Position numbers and translations under genes: made by a program. From Bacillus sp. ISL-45 (lineage in GTDB: Bacteria; Bacillota; Bacilli; Bacillales; Cytobacillaceae), in the NCBI RefSeq assembly GCF_018613195.1, contig NZ_JAGGQQ010000006.1:1-64000 (forward strand): 64,000 nt of DNA. The letters are read 5' to 3'. The notes beneath the pieces were generated by a model. The model was not told the origin of the DNA and ran no database searches. It saw only the letters and a list, made by a program, of their open reading frames with translations. Below are positions 46,070 to 55,975 of this stretch, one piece after another; position 1 is the stretch's first letter; every line of letters begins with the position of its first letter.

Positions 46070-46123
46070 AGTAGCATTGTCAAAAACGCTTTTAGCAAAA
46101 ATTAAAATAGATGAACTTTAAAA

Positions 46124-46311
46124 AAGGCTGTTTTCGTAAAAATTGTTGTTAAAATCCTGTAGGCGATTTTAACGTGATAAAAGCCATTTTGTAAGTCGGT
46201 ACTAAGTTTGCAAGCTCTTTTCTCATAATAAAGCGTTAATTATGTGATGAAACTTAGGTGATTCAATCCTATTTTGTAGTCAATAGCAACAAAGTTTGAG
46301 AAAAGAGCCTT
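46124..46311 (-). mobile_element. 188-bp inverted-repeat element, copy 3 (inverted)
   Basis: Opposite orientation to copies 1 and 2. Its ends read AAGGCTGTTTTCGTAA at the left and, on the complement, AAGGCTCTTTTCTCAA at the right, the best-preserved terminal inverted repeat of the three. TTAA occurs at or near both ends (46118-46121, 46310-46313). It lies between the presumed sbcD promoter and the sbcD start codon. The rest of the gene-free stretch 45852-46331 holds only the LexA box and the -10 element. Confidence 0.75.
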
Positions 46312-46331
46312 AAAAAACAGGGGGGATTGGC

Positions 46332-47477
46332 ATGAAATTTATCCATACAGGTGACTGGCATCTTGGAAAGCTTGTACACGGTATGTACATGACTGCAGAT
46401 CAGCGAGAGGTATTGAATCAATTTGTAGACCTTGTCGCCGACGAAAAGCCTGATGCTGTTGTAATTGCAGGAGATCTTTATGACAGGTCTGTACCGCCGA
46501 CAGATGCTGTGGAACTTCTTGATGAAGTACTCTTCAGGATCAACGTGGAATTGAACACGCCGATTGTCGCGATTGCAGGAAATCACGACAGTGCAGAACG
46601 GCTGTCCTTTGGGAGTTCATGGTACCGCCATAACCATTTTTACCTTACCGGTAAATTGACGAACGACTTTAGGCCTGTACATATTAACGGGGTCAATTTT
46701 CACCTGATTCCTTATGCTGAACCTGGCGTCGTCCGCCATTTGCTTGACGATTCTTCGATTCATTCCCATCAGGATGCGATGAAAGCAGTGATTGGCAAAA
46801 TTGAAGAAAACCTGAATCCTGACGAAGTAAACGTTTTTGTTGGACATGCTTTTGTGCTTGGCGGTGACTCGTGTGATTCGGAGCGTACCTTGTCGGTTGG
46901 CGGTTCAGGCTGTGTCACCCAGGACCTTTTTGACCCATTCGCCTTTACTGCATTAGGGCATCTTCACAGCCCAGACGCAATCAAGCATGAAAAAATAAAA
47001 TACTCTGGATCCCTGTTAAAATATTCATTTTCGGAAGCAAAACAGCGCAAATCGATTTCAATCATTGAAATGAATGAAAACGGCAGTTTTGACATGCGCT
47101 ACAAGACCCTGAAACCGAAGCAGGATATGCGTGAATTGGAGGGCCATCTTGAACAGCTTTTGGATCCATCCTTTTATGAAAAAGAAAATACGAGTGATTA
47201 TTTAAAAGTAACTTTGCTAGATGACGGGGCCATAATCGACCCAATGGGCAAACTCCGCCAGGTCTTTCCGAATGTCCTCCATCTTGAGCGTAAAATCGAA
47301 TCTATAGATCAGAAGCAAAAGCAGCACTTCAGCTCCATCAGGGAAGAGAAAAAGACGGAGCTTGAGCTTTTCGAACAGTTTTACAAGGAAATGACAACAA
47401 GCGAATTCTCAGAAGATAAACGCGGCGTCATTACAGATGTGATTGGCAAAGTATTGAGGGAGGAGGGTCAAAAATGA
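46332..47477 (+). CDS. sbcD: exonuclease SbcD (Mre11 homolog)
   Basis: A 381-residue Mn-dependent nuclease subunit. Phosphoesterase motifs are complete: D8 and H10 in GDWHLG, GDLYDRS (near 49-55), GNHDS (near 83-87), and later GH motifs GHAFVLGG and LGHLHSP. With SbcC it opens DNA hairpins and trims double-strand ends. GGGGGA lies before the ATG. It overlaps sbcC by four bases. Confidence 0.94.
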   Translation: MKFIHTGDWHLGKLVHGMYMTADQREVLNQFVDLVADEKPDAVVIAGDLYDRSVPPTDAVELLDEVLFRINVELNTPIVAIAGNHDSAERLSFGSSWYRHNHFYLTGKLTNDFRPVHINGVNFHLIPYAEPGVVRHLLDDSSIHSHQDAMKAVIGKIEENLNPDEVNVFVGHAFVLGGDSCDSERTLSVGGSGCVTQDLFDPFAFTALGHLHSPDAIKHEKIKYSGSLLKYSFSEAKQRKSISIIEMNENGSFDMRYKTLKPKQDMRELEGHLEQLLDPSFYEKENTSDYLKVTLLDDGAIIDPMGKLRQVFPNVLHLERKIESIDQKQKQHFSSIREEKKTELELFEQFYKEMTTSEFSEDKRGVITDVIGKVLREEGQK

Positions 47478-50400
47478 AACCTCTGAAACTGACGATGCAG
47501 GCTTTCGGGCCATATGCCGGTACGGAAACGATAGATTTCAAGCAGCTTGAGAACAGGACAATGTTTGTCATTTCGGGTAAAACTGGATCAGGAAAGACAA
47601 CCATTTTTGACGGCATCAGTTACGCGATTTATGGCAAGGCAAGCGGTGAGGACCGTAATGGCCCCGATCTGCGGAGCCAATTTGCTGAAGATGAGTTATT
47701 GACTGAAGTTACTCTTGAATTTTCATTACGTCAAAAGACATACCGGATTACAAGGTCTCCGCAGCAGGAGAGGAAAAAGAAGTCTGGTGAAGGAACAACA
47801 AATGTTGGTGCAAAGGCAGAATTTTATCTGATCGACGAAAACGGAGAACTGCAGCTGCTTGCTTCAAATGTTCGCGAAGTGGATGAAAAGATCAAGGAGA
47901 TCATGATCATCGACAGCAATCAATTCCGGCAGATCCTGATGATTCCCCAGGGGGAATTCCGAAAGCTTTTAACTTCCGACAGTAAGGAAAAGGAAGTCAT
48001 CCTGCAAAGACTATTCCATACGGAAATCTATAAAAGAGTAGAGGAAAAGCTTAAGGAAGAAGCCACTGTGCTGAAAAAATCGGTCGAGGACCAGGTTGAA
48101 AAAAGGAATTCAGCACTTCGCAGCATAAAAGCTGTGGAAAATGAGGAACTGAAGGAGTATGTAGAATCCGGCAGTACAAATGATGTACGGATCCTCCCGC
48201 TTTTAAAAGAAGAAATTGGGGCAATGGAAATAAAACTTGAAAAGCTAAACAGGGACCGTGAAAAGCTTCAGCTTGAACGCGATAAAATGCAGCAGCGTTT
48301 GTTCGAAGCGGAAGCAACTTTAAAACAAATACAATCACTAGAAACCCTTAAGATGACAAAGGAAAAGCTTGAAGGCCAAAAGGATCTTTTTGCGGAAAAA
48401 GAAAAACAAACAGTACTTGCAAAAAAAGCAGCTCTTCTAGAAGCTCAGGAACAGCTTTGCCACCGACTTAAGGCCGACCTGGAAAGTATAACAAACCAGG
48501 TAAATGTGATCACAAAACGAATTGAACAGTTAACAGTCAGACTCACAGCAGCAGAAAAAGACCACCAGAAACAAATTGATCGGGAACCAGAGCGGAAAGC
48601 AGCTGCTGAACAGGTTAACAGGCTTGAAAATATGAAGGAAGATGTCCATGTATTCGCCAGCATAGCTTCACAGTTTGCTGAACTAAAGCAAGCACTGGAA
48701 TCATCGGTAAAGAACCGGGAGAACAATGAATCCCAGCTTAAGTCCTCTGAGGAGAGACTTAAAGTCTTGCTTACAGAAAAAGAAGATGCCGAAAAGGCGC
48801 AGATCACTTATCTGGAGAATGACCGGAAATTGGAAAAACTGCTCCTTGAATTGGACAAGTTGAATAGGCTTGGCAATCATAATCAGAAAGTTAAACAAGC
48901 ACGAACAAGCTTTGAAGCACGGAAAGGCATTTTTGACCAGGCTGTATCCAGACTGAATGATGCCAAAACCACAGTGGAAGAGCTTGAACAAAAATGGCTT
49001 CATTCGCAGGCTGCAGTTTTGGCTGCCTCACTGCATGATGGCAGTGCTTGCCCTGTTTGCGGATCAGAGCAACATCCTGAACCCGCGAAAGCAACTGAAG
49101 GTTTTATTCCGACCGAAGAAGATCTAAAAGCTGCACGGGTGCAGATCACTGGTGTTGAAAGAGAGAAGAGCGCTGCTGAAAAGTCTTTTATCGAGGCTGA
49201 TACGACCCTTAGGTCAATGATTGAAAGCGGAGAGGAAATGGTTGCTGAAATCGTCAAATTCCGCTCTGACTTTGTCGCCGGCCAGTTAGCTGACACGGTA
49301 CTGCTGACTCAAAGTGACGTTGAAAAACTGCAATATGAGCAGAATCAACACTCGGTGAAGTTAAAAGGCCTGGAAAAAATCAAATCTGAAATCAAAAGGT
49401 TTGAAGATGACAGAGAAAGGCTGAATAAGCAGCTGAAAGCTATAGATGAACTCTATTCCAGCCTGATGATCCAATTTACCGAAAAAAAGACTACACTTGA
49501 GAGAATGAAAGAAAAAATACCCGAACAGCTTCGTTCACTTCAGGTATTCGAGTCAAAACTGAAATCAGCTGGTCTCTTGCAAAAGCAGCTTGATGAACAA
49601 TTTGAGCAGGCCCGCAAGAACTATCAGGATGCAAAAGAGCTGCTGGGGACTGAAAAAGCACGCGGTGAAGAAGCTGAAAAGAGGTTAAAGGAAATAGAAT
49701 CCAAATTGGCTGAAGAACGGGAAACTTTCAGAAACAATTTGACAGCCCAGGGGTTCGAAAACTATCAGGCATATCACCAGGCCAAACTATCCGAAAAGTC
49801 TATTCAGCAGCTAGATGCAGATATCATGAATTATCGTGAAGAGGTCAGGTCTGTAACGGACCGTTTCGCAGAGTTGTCTGACCTACTGAAAGACATTAAA
49901 AAACCTGATATGGAAACACTTCAAGCAGACTTCGCACAACTAAATAATATGATTAAGGAGACTGATGAAGCATACCAGGATTTAAACCTTAAAAAACGCG
50001 ATAATCAGTCCATCTTGGATCAGGTAGATAATCTGAATGAGCAGATGAAGGTTCTCGAGGAAAAATACAAGCTGGTCGGCCATTTATTCGAAATTTCAAA
50101 AGGCCAGAACACTTACAGGATTACCTTCGAACGTTATGTCCTGGCGGCGTTCCTAGATGATATACTGGCTGAGGCAAATCTAAGGCTCAACAAGATGACG
50201 AGCGGACGATACCGCTTATTGCGAAAAACTGATCGTTCAAAAGGCAATGTACAAAGCGGATTGGAACTTTTGGTTCTGGATGCCTATACCGGACAGGAAC
50301 GGCATGTAAAAACATTGTCTGGGGGAGAAAGCTTCAAGGCGGCGCTGTCACTGGCGCTGGGACTGGCCGATGTTGTCCAGAATTACGCAGGTGGAGTTTC

Positions 50401-50611
50401 ATTAGAGACAATGTTCATCGATGAAGGCTTCGGAACCCTTGATCCAGAGTCCCTAGACCAGGCCATAGAAGCATTAATCGATATTCAGAGCAGCGGCCGG
50501 CTTGTCGGCATCATTTCTCACGTACCGGAATTAAAAGAGCGGATTGATGCAAGACTTGAGGTCATATCAACACAAACCGGAAGCAAAACAGAATTTGTAT
50601 TGTTGAATTAA
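47474..50611 (+). CDS. sbcC: exonuclease SbcC (Rad50 homolog)
   Basis: A 1045-residue SMC-like ATPase. Walker A GKTGSGKTT is at residues 35-43; long coiled coils (about 190-480 and 570-870) flank the zinc hook CPVC at 526-529; the ABC signature LSGGES is at 948-953 and Walker B FIDEGFGTLD begins at about 981. The full length suggests an intact clamp for SbcD. Followed by a terminator, so sbcDC is a two-gene operon. Confidence 0.94.
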   Translation: MKPLKLTMQAFGPYAGTETIDFKQLENRTMFVISGKTGSGKTTIFDGISYAIYGKASGEDRNGPDLRSQFAEDELLTEVTLEFSLRQKTYRITRSPQQERKKKSGEGTTNVGAKAEFYLIDENGELQLLASNVREVDEKIKEIMIIDSNQFRQILMIPQGEFRKLLTSDSKEKEVILQRLFHTEIYKRVEEKLKEEATVLKKSVEDQVEKRNSALRSIKAVENEELKEYVESGSTNDVRILPLLKEEIGAMEIKLEKLNRDREKLQLERDKMQQRLFEAEATLKQIQSLETLKMTKEKLEGQKDLFAEKEKQTVLAKKAALLEAQEQLCHRLKADLESITNQVNVITKRIEQLTVRLTAAEKDHQKQIDREPERKAAAEQVNRLENMKEDVHVFASIASQFAELKQALESSVKNRENNESQLKSSEERLKVLLTEKEDAEKAQITYLENDRKLEKLLLELDKLNRLGNHNQKVKQARTSFEARKGIFDQAVSRLNDAKTTVEELEQKWLHSQAAVLAASLHDGSACPVCGSEQHPEPAKATEGFIPTEEDLKAARVQITGVEREKSAAEKSFIEADTTLRSMIESGEEMVAEIVKFRSDFVAGQLADTVLLTQSDVEKLQYEQNQHSVKLKGLEKIKSEIKRFEDDRERLNKQLKAIDELYSSLMIQFTEKKTTLERMKEKIPEQLRSLQVFESKLKSAGLLQKQLDEQFEQARKNYQDAKELLGTEKARGEEAEKRLKEIESKLAEERETFRNNLTAQGFENYQAYHQAKLSEKSIQQLDADIMNYREEVRSVTDRFAELSDLLKDIKKPDMETLQADFAQLNNMIKETDEAYQDLNLKKRDNQSILDQVDNLNEQMKVLEEKYKLVGHLFEISKGQNTYRITFERYVLAAFLDDILAEANLRLNKMTSGRYRLLRKTDRSKGNVQSGLELLVLDAYTGQERHVKTLSGGESFKAALSLALGLADVVQNYAGGVSLETMFIDEGFGTLDPESLDQAIEALIDIQSSGRLVGIISHVPELKERIDARLEVISTQTGSKTEFVLLN

Positions 50612-50619
50612 TCGACAAG

Positions 50620-50649
50620 TACAGCATCTTGCAAGAGATGCTGTATTTT
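50620..50649 (+). terminator. terminator of sbcDC
   Basis: TACAGCATCT / AGATGCTGTA with a six-base loop followed by TTTTC, nine bases after the sbcC stop codon. Confidence 0.85.
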
Positions 50650-50737
50650 CGCGCTTACAGGTTAGACCTGATTTCCTACTCAAAGTATATATGCTTATTA
50701 AAAGGAATCATTAAATAAGTCAGCAGGGAGTTTTACC

Positions 50738-51799
50738 ATGGAATTCGAAGTTCAATACTTATCATTTTACGTTGTTCAGGTTGAAGGCAAAGGCGAGCAG
50801 GCAGATAAAAGATATAAACATTTCCAGACATTGAATGAGGAAGAATATGAATCCAGTCACCTTAAGGATTTTCTTGATGGCGAGTTTGCCAAAATAGTCA
50901 AACGGAAGGTGGAACGCCATCCAAAAACAGATGAAGTTCCTACTAAGCTCGGATACTTCATCGTAGAGGAAGGGCATGATTTAACCTCCAACCCAAACTA
51001 CAATCTTTTCCATCGTGTGCGATTTGCTGAATCAAAGGAAGACTTCCAGCAAGAGAGCGAAAAGTTTGCAATAGCATACGTTGATACAAGCGCAGTAAGA
51101 GGCGGGGCATTCATTGTTGCGAGAGCTAAGCTTCGCAAGTTTTTTGACGATGCATTTGTGTTTATCCTGAAATGTGATTTTGAACCAAAGGTTGCCTCAA
51201 TTTCTGATGAATCGACCTTGATCCGGCAGGTTGAAATGGCGATTACAACTAAAAACATGAAATCCATACAGTATCCCTATATGCCGGAAGAGGGAATGAT
51301 CCAGGATAATGAACTAAAAATTAACCAGTCCTCACATGCTCGTTATTTTGAGGACTTCCTGAAATATGTTGAGTATGGCCAGTCGATGCCGGAAATCGTA
51401 AAGACTCAGGTCATTGAGATGGTCCGCGGGCATATGGAGGAAACCTTTGAACCAGAAAGCGAGGAGCGGGAGCAGCTTGAGAACGCCATGGAAATCTGGG
51501 CAGCCAGCGACAAACGCGAGCTCCAGGAACGATTCGAGCCCGATCAGGTCATTGAAGCAGCTGCACAGCTTATCGAGCATACTCCTGAATTGGAGCTTAA
51601 AATGAAGCTCGACCACATTTCGGTAAAAGGATTGCTGGCTGATTATGGAGACAGTATCCATCTTGCAAAGGTGAATGGGAAGTATGTCATTATGATTGAA
51701 GCAGATACCATTACCTTTGAAAAAGGGTTCTCTCCTGTTGAATTTGCCAAACCTGATGAAATCGGTACAGTAGTAGAAAGGATCAGGCAAAAAAGCTGA
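50738..51799 (+). CDS. DUF3900 domain protein
   Basis: A 353-residue soluble, acidic protein matching DUF3900, a Bacillus family without known function. The middle resembles nucleoid-associated NdpA-like proteins in outline (AFIVARAKLRKFFDDAFVFILKCDF, with conserved charged helices), but that link is tentative. It begins with MEFEVQYLSFYVVQVEG behind AGCAGGGAG and ends before a terminator. Its position behind sbcDC is suggestive of a DNA-related role but not evidence for it. Confidence 0.65.
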   Translation: MEFEVQYLSFYVVQVEGKGEQADKRYKHFQTLNEEEYESSHLKDFLDGEFAKIVKRKVERHPKTDEVPTKLGYFIVEEGHDLTSNPNYNLFHRVRFAESKEDFQQESEKFAIAYVDTSAVRGGAFIVARAKLRKFFDDAFVFILKCDFEPKVASISDESTLIRQVEMAITTKNMKSIQYPYMPEEGMIQDNELKINQSSHARYFEDFLKYVEYGQSMPEIVKTQVIEMVRGHMEETFEPESEEREQLENAMEIWAASDKRELQERFEPDQVIEAAAQLIEHTPELELKMKLDHISVKGLLADYGDSIHLAKVNGKYVIMIEADTITFEKGFSPVEFAKPDEIGTVVERIRQKS

Positions 51800-51858
51800 C
51801 AATCTATAAATTTACTACTTGATAATGTGAGCTGGATTAACACTTTAATATTACATTG

Positions 51859-51888
51859 AAGCATTGGCGTATTTGCCAATGCTTTTTT
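51859..51888 (+). terminator. terminator of DUF3900 gene
   Basis: AAGCATTGGC / GCCAATGCTT with a six-base loop followed by TTTTT. Confidence 0.9.
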
Positions 51889-51965
51889 ATGGCCTTGTCA
51901 AGCACTTCATATTTTGGTTACAATTGGAAAAGGAGGTGAACTTATAGCAGCAAGGGGGATTATGG

Positions 51966-52458
51966 ATGGTCACTACATATGTAAACTGGAACAATGGCAG
52001 AGTAAAGTTAAGCTGGCAGACAGATACTCATCTTCCGCCGAGGGATTTGATAAGCAGTGTTCACGGGTTCTGTTTTCACAATGAAAAAGTGTTACTGGTA
52101 AGCTTGAATCATCGCGGATGGGATATGACTGGCGGTCATATTGAGGCAGGTGAATCAGCTGAGGAATGCTTTAAGAGAGAGACTATGGAAGAGGCTTATG
52201 TTACAGGTGATTGCATATTTTTAGGTTCCATCATAGTCGATCATAGCGAAAACTTGCAATGGAATGAATGATAGCCCTTACCCTAAAGTTGGATTTCAAG
52301 TGTTTTACAAGATGGATATAACGGAAATTCATGAATTTGAAGCAGGCTATGAGTCCTCAAAAAGAATCTTTGTCGATCAAGATCAGATTTCCGAATATTA
52401 CCATGATTGGCACGAGCTGTATGAACATATTTTAAAATTTGCTGCTGATAAAAAATAA
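51966..52458 (+). pseudogene. Nudix hydrolase, frameshifted
   Basis: The first frame (51966-52271) encodes a Nudix start with the complete box GHIEAGESAEECFKRETMEE; the second frame (52264-52458) continues with the natural C-terminal half (YPKVGFQVFYKMDI onwards). The break lies at 52259-52268, where AATGAATGAT contains a four-base repeat. Removing one copy of GAAT gives an uninterrupted reading (QWNDSPYPK) and a protein of about 162 residues. The gene is thus inactivated by a four-base tandem duplication, unless it is an assembly error. The family hydrolyses nucleoside-diphosphate-linked substrates. Confidence 0.8.
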
Positions 52459-52485
52459 TAGATTAATATAGTTAGGATGAATGAA

Positions 52486-53265
52486 ATGGATGCTGTGAAA
52501 CAAAATAGTCTTGCATGGGACAAGAAGGTTGAAAGTGAAGCTGTTTATACTAAAGCGGTTTCAAGAGAAGTGATTGAAAAAAGCAAAGCGGGTGGATGGG
52601 AAATCACAGTGACGACTGGAAAACCAGTTCCTAGAAGCTGGTTTCCACAATCACTGGCAGGATTAAAAGTTCTTTGTCTTGCTTCTGGCGGAGGACAGCA
52701 GGGGCCCGTTCTGGCGGCAGCGGGAGCCGATGTAACAGTTGTTGATATCTCCCAAAAACAGCTGGAGAGGGATGAGTTTGTCGCCAAAAGAGATGGACTG
52801 CAATTAATTACACTACAATGCAGCATGACGGATCTTTCGGCGTTCAGTGATGAAGAATTTGACTTGATCATCCATCCAGTGGCAAATCTATTCGTCGAAG
52901 ACATCTCACAAGTTTGGAGGGAAGCGTCAAGAGTATTGAAAGATAAAGGGACACTTATATCGGGCTTCACGAATCCTCTCTTATTTATTTTCGATGATGA
53001 AGAAGACATGAAAGGGAACCTGGTGGTGAAAAATAAGGTTCCAACCTCATCTCTTGATCACCTGACAGATGAAGAAAAGGACGAGTATATGAACTCTGAT
53101 CAAACGGTTGAATTCGGCCATACATTAGAGGACCAAATTCAGGGCCAAATTGATGCCGGATTCGTCATCACTGGATTGTATGAAGACGATTTTGGCGGCA
53201 GAAGGCCACTAGATGAATATATTAAATGTTTTGTCGCAACAAAAGCTGTTAAAATAAATGTATAA
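52486..53265 (+). CDS. class I SAM-dependent methyltransferase
   Basis: A 259-residue methyltransferase. Motif I is VLCLASGGGQQG (about residues 60-71), the post-I acid is in VVDIS, motif II/III follow as FDLIIHPVANLFVED and LKDKGTLISGF. Substrate unknown; the wording places it near Bacillus small-molecule methyltransferases. I begin it at ATG 52486, eight bases after TTAGGA; ATG 52477 overlaps that site. Confidence 0.78.
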   Translation: MDAVKQNSLAWDKKVESEAVYTKAVSREVIEKSKAGGWEITVTTGKPVPRSWFPQSLAGLKVLCLASGGGQQGPVLAAAGADVTVVDISQKQLERDEFVAKRDGLQLITLQCSMTDLSAFSDEEFDLIIHPVANLFVEDISQVWREASRVLKDKGTLISGFTNPLLFIFDDEEDMKGNLVVKNKVPTSSLDHLTDEEKDEYMNSDQTVEFGHTLEDQIQGQIDAGFVITGLYEDDFGGRRPLDEYIKCFVATKAVKINV

Positions 53266-53275
53266 ATCGCTCGCG

Positions 53276-53299
53276 CCCTAAGAATCCTTAGGGTTTTTT
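53276..53299 (+). terminator. terminator of the methyltransferase gene
   Basis: CCCTAAG / CTTAGGG with a four-base loop followed by TTTTTTG, about ten bases after the stop codon. Confidence 0.9.
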
Positions 53300-53409
53300 G
53301 TTATTTAATCAGCATAAACTTCACACCCCCGATCAGTGTTTGGCTCAAGCTTCCACCTCCTCGAGTTTCTCAACTTTTTCTAGATTTTTTAGAATATTTA
53401 GACTAATAG

Positions 53410-53437
53410 TTGAATATTTCAATATAAACGTTATAAT
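53410..53437 (+). promoter_or_regulatory. promoter of the acyl-CoA cluster
   Basis: TTGAAT (53410-53415) and TATAAT (53432-53437) are 16 bases apart, ahead of the first SDR gene. The palindromic operator at 53453-53468 lies just downstream of the expected start site. Confidence 0.65.
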
Positions 53438-53452
53438 AAAGTTTATAATACA

Positions 53453-53468
53453 TACCGACCGGTTAGTA
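53453..53468. promoter_or_regulatory. candidate TetR operator A of the acyl-CoA cluster
   Basis: TACCGACCGGTTAGTA is a 16-base palindrome (TACCGACC against TACTAACC) just downstream of a good -10. A site matching it at 15 of 16 positions occurs at 56595-56610 before the second half of the cluster. Confidence 0.75.
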
Positions 53469-53489
53469 GAAAGCTTTAGGGGGAATAAA

Positions 53490-54242
53490 ATGAGATTAGG
53501 AGACAAGACAGCGATCATTACTGGCGGTGCCAGTGGAATTGGCCGTGCAGCCGCACGTCGCTTTGCCGCTGAAGGAGCCCAGCTGGTAATCGCAGATGTG
53601 AATTGTGATGGCGGCAGAGAGACAGCCCAGCTTATTGAACAACAGGGGGGCAAGGCTCTTTTTATCGAAACAAATGTAAGCGATTCCAAACAGGTGAAAG
53701 ATCTCGTTTCAGCAACTGTTGAAGCATACGGAAAACTGGATATTCTCTTTAATAACGCAGGCATAGGCAATCCGGATGTTAAAAGTGTTGATCTCGCTGA
53801 AGACGATTGGGACAGAATTATAGATATTAATCTTAAAAGTGTTTTCCTCGGCATAAAACATGCTGTTCCTGAACTGAAAAAGGCTGGTGGAGGAGCGATC
53901 ATCAACACCTCTAGCTTGCTTGGAATAAAGGGGCAAAAATATCTTGCCGCTTACAACGCATCCAAGGCTGGCGTTATCCTTCTGACCAAAAATGCAGCAT
54001 TGGAATACGGCAGGGATTATATCCGTGTAAATGCAATAGCCCCGGGTGTCATCGATACCCAGATTATAGATGGCTGGAAAAATGATGAGCGGAAGTGGCC
54101 GATCATTTCGAGAGCAAATGCCTTGGGGAGAATTGGAACACCCGAGGAGGTCGCTAATGCCGTCCTGTTCCTCGCCTCTGATGAAGCTTCTTTTATTACT
54201 GGTGCGACATTGTCAGTCGACGGCGGTGGACTGACATTTTAG
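53490..54242 (+). CDS. SDR family oxidoreductase
   Basis: A 250-residue Rossmann-fold dehydrogenase. The cofactor motif TGGASGIG is at residues 11-18, NNAG follows near 88-91, the catalytic serine is in NTSSLLG, and YNASK supplies Tyr and Lys. It ends with the usual FITGATLSVDGGG. It is suited to 3-hydroxyacyl-type oxidation, though the substrate is open. I begin it at ATG 53490 behind AGGGGG; a longer frame from 53298 runs through the promoter and operator. First gene of the acyl-CoA cluster. Confidence 0.85.
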   Translation: MRLGDKTAIITGGASGIGRAAARRFAAEGAQLVIADVNCDGGRETAQLIEQQGGKALFIETNVSDSKQVKDLVSATVEAYGKLDILFNNAGIGNPDVKSVDLAEDDWDRIIDINLKSVFLGIKHAVPELKKAGGGAIINTSSLLGIKGQKYLAAYNASKAGVILLTKNAALEYGRDYIRVNAIAPGVIDTQIIDGWKNDERKWPIISRANALGRIGTPEEVANAVLFLASDEASFITGATLSVDGGGLTF

Positions 54243-54282
54243 CCATATACAATTAAGTAAAATTTAGAATGGGGGAAATCAA

Positions 54283-55896
54283 ATGAGCGAGAACAATGTC
54301 TGGCTTTCCAAGTATCCTGACTCCATTGCATCCACTATCACAATTCCTGAAAAATCTTTGCCGCAAATGCTTCGAGAATCAGCAGAGAAGTATCCTCTTA
54401 ACAATGCCTTATCCTTCTATGGCAGAAAAATCACATATGAACAGTTGTCCCAGAATGTGATGCATTTTGCATCAGCACTGCAAAACAGAGGAGTAGAGGC
54501 TGGAGACCGGGTGGCTATCATGCTCCCGAATTGTCCTCAATATGTCATTTCCTATTTTGGCATATTGACTGCAGGTGCGATCGTTACACAGGTGAATCCA
54601 ATGTCCGTTGAACGTGAGCTTGAATATATCCTTAATGACTCAGGAGCGGAAACAATTGTAGTGTTTGATGCGCTCTATGCCAAAGTGAAAAGTGTTGAGG
54701 CTTCTACTAAACTTAGAAATATCATAGTTGTCAGCCTGCAGCCTTCTGAGCATACTTTTGCACCAGACACAAAATTTGAAGTGTTTTTATCAGAAAGCAG
54801 CGGCAGGACATCCGTGGTCGATGTTAATCCTCTTGAGGATGTTGCCGTGCTCCAGTACACGGGCGGCACAACAGGACGATCCAAAGGTGCGATGCTAACT
54901 CATCGAAACCTTCTGGCCAATGTACTGCAATCCCATGAATTTTTCAAGAATGATATCAAACCTGGTGTTGAGCGTTCGTTGACGGTCATCCCCCTGTTCC
55001 ATGTATTTGGGATGACAGCCTGCATGAACCTATCAATCTATACAGGCGCAGAGATCATTTTATTGCCTCGCTTTGACCTGGAAGAAGTCCTGAATACGAT
55101 AAAAAATGAACAGCCAACGATGTTCCCTGGGGTTCCGACGATGTATGTCGCGATTACGAACCATCCGAAAGCGGAGGAGTATGGAATCGGCAGCATAGAA
55201 ATATGCAACAGCGGGAGTGCGCCAATGCCAGTAGAACTCCTAAAAGAATTTGAGAGAAAAACTGGTTCAAAGATCCTTGAAGGCTATGGCCTTTCGGAAG
55301 CATCGCCAACTACCCATTGCAATCCAAGCTTTGCTGAAAGAAAACCCGGAAGTGTCGGCATCGGCATGCCATCAACAGAATACAGAGTCGTCGACCTGGC
55401 AACAGGAAAAGAAGAAGTTCCAGCTGGAGAGCTGGGTGAAGTAATCATTAAAGGCCCGCAGGTTATGAAAGGCTACTGGAATATGCCAGAGGAGACAGCA
55501 AACACATTGAGGGATGGATGGCTTTATACAGGAGATATTGCAAAAGTTGATGAAGAAGGATATTTATATATTGTCGACCGAAAAAAAGACATGATCATCG
55601 CGAGCGGTTACAATATTTATCCACGTGATATTGAGGAAGTATTGTATGAACATCCGTCTGTCCAGGAAGCCGTTGTCATCGGCATACCGGATGAATACCG
55701 CGGCGAAGCAGTCAAAGCAGTGATCGTCCTAAAAGCAGGAAAGGAAGCCGATGAAGCACAGATCAAGGAGTTCTGCCGACAGAATATGGCTGCCTACAAG
55801 GTACCAAACGTCGTCGAATTCCGTGAACAGCTGCCGAAGACAAGTGTGGGCAAGATTTTGCGAAGAGCACTAAGGGAAGAAGTAAGGAGTAAATAA
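54283..55896 (+). CDS. long-chain acyl-CoA ligase (AMP-forming)
   Basis: A 537-residue ANL-superfamily enzyme that makes acyl-CoA via acyl-AMP. The phosphate loop YTGGTTGRSKG begins at residue 192; GYGLSEASP, the GDIAKVDEEGYLYIVDRKKD hinge region and the C-terminal lysine motif KTSVGKILRR are all intact. It sits 40 bases after the SDR gene in the same unit and carries GGGGGA before the ATG. A second, different acyl-CoA ligase lies at 61731, suggesting different chain types or steps. Confidence 0.9.
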   Translation: MSENNVWLSKYPDSIASTITIPEKSLPQMLRESAEKYPLNNALSFYGRKITYEQLSQNVMHFASALQNRGVEAGDRVAIMLPNCPQYVISYFGILTAGAIVTQVNPMSVERELEYILNDSGAETIVVFDALYAKVKSVEASTKLRNIIVVSLQPSEHTFAPDTKFEVFLSESSGRTSVVDVNPLEDVAVLQYTGGTTGRSKGAMLTHRNLLANVLQSHEFFKNDIKPGVERSLTVIPLFHVFGMTACMNLSIYTGAEIILLPRFDLEEVLNTIKNEQPTMFPGVPTMYVAITNHPKAEEYGIGSIEICNSGSAPMPVELLKEFERKTGSKILEGYGLSEASPTTHCNPSFAERKPGSVGIGMPSTEYRVVDLATGKEEVPAGELGEVIIKGPQVMKGYWNMPEETANTLRDGWLYTGDIAKVDEEGYLYIVDRKKDMIIASGYNIYPRDIEEVLYEHPSVQEAVVIGIPDEYRGEAVKAVIVLKAGKEADEAQIKEFCRQNMAAYKVPNVVEFREQLPKTSVGKILRRALREEVRSK

Positions 55897-55975
55897 ATAC
55901 TTTCTCCGTAATGGGACAGGGGGTAAAATATGGTATAATTTCTGTGCAGACTAGTAGGATTGCGAGGACAGCAAA

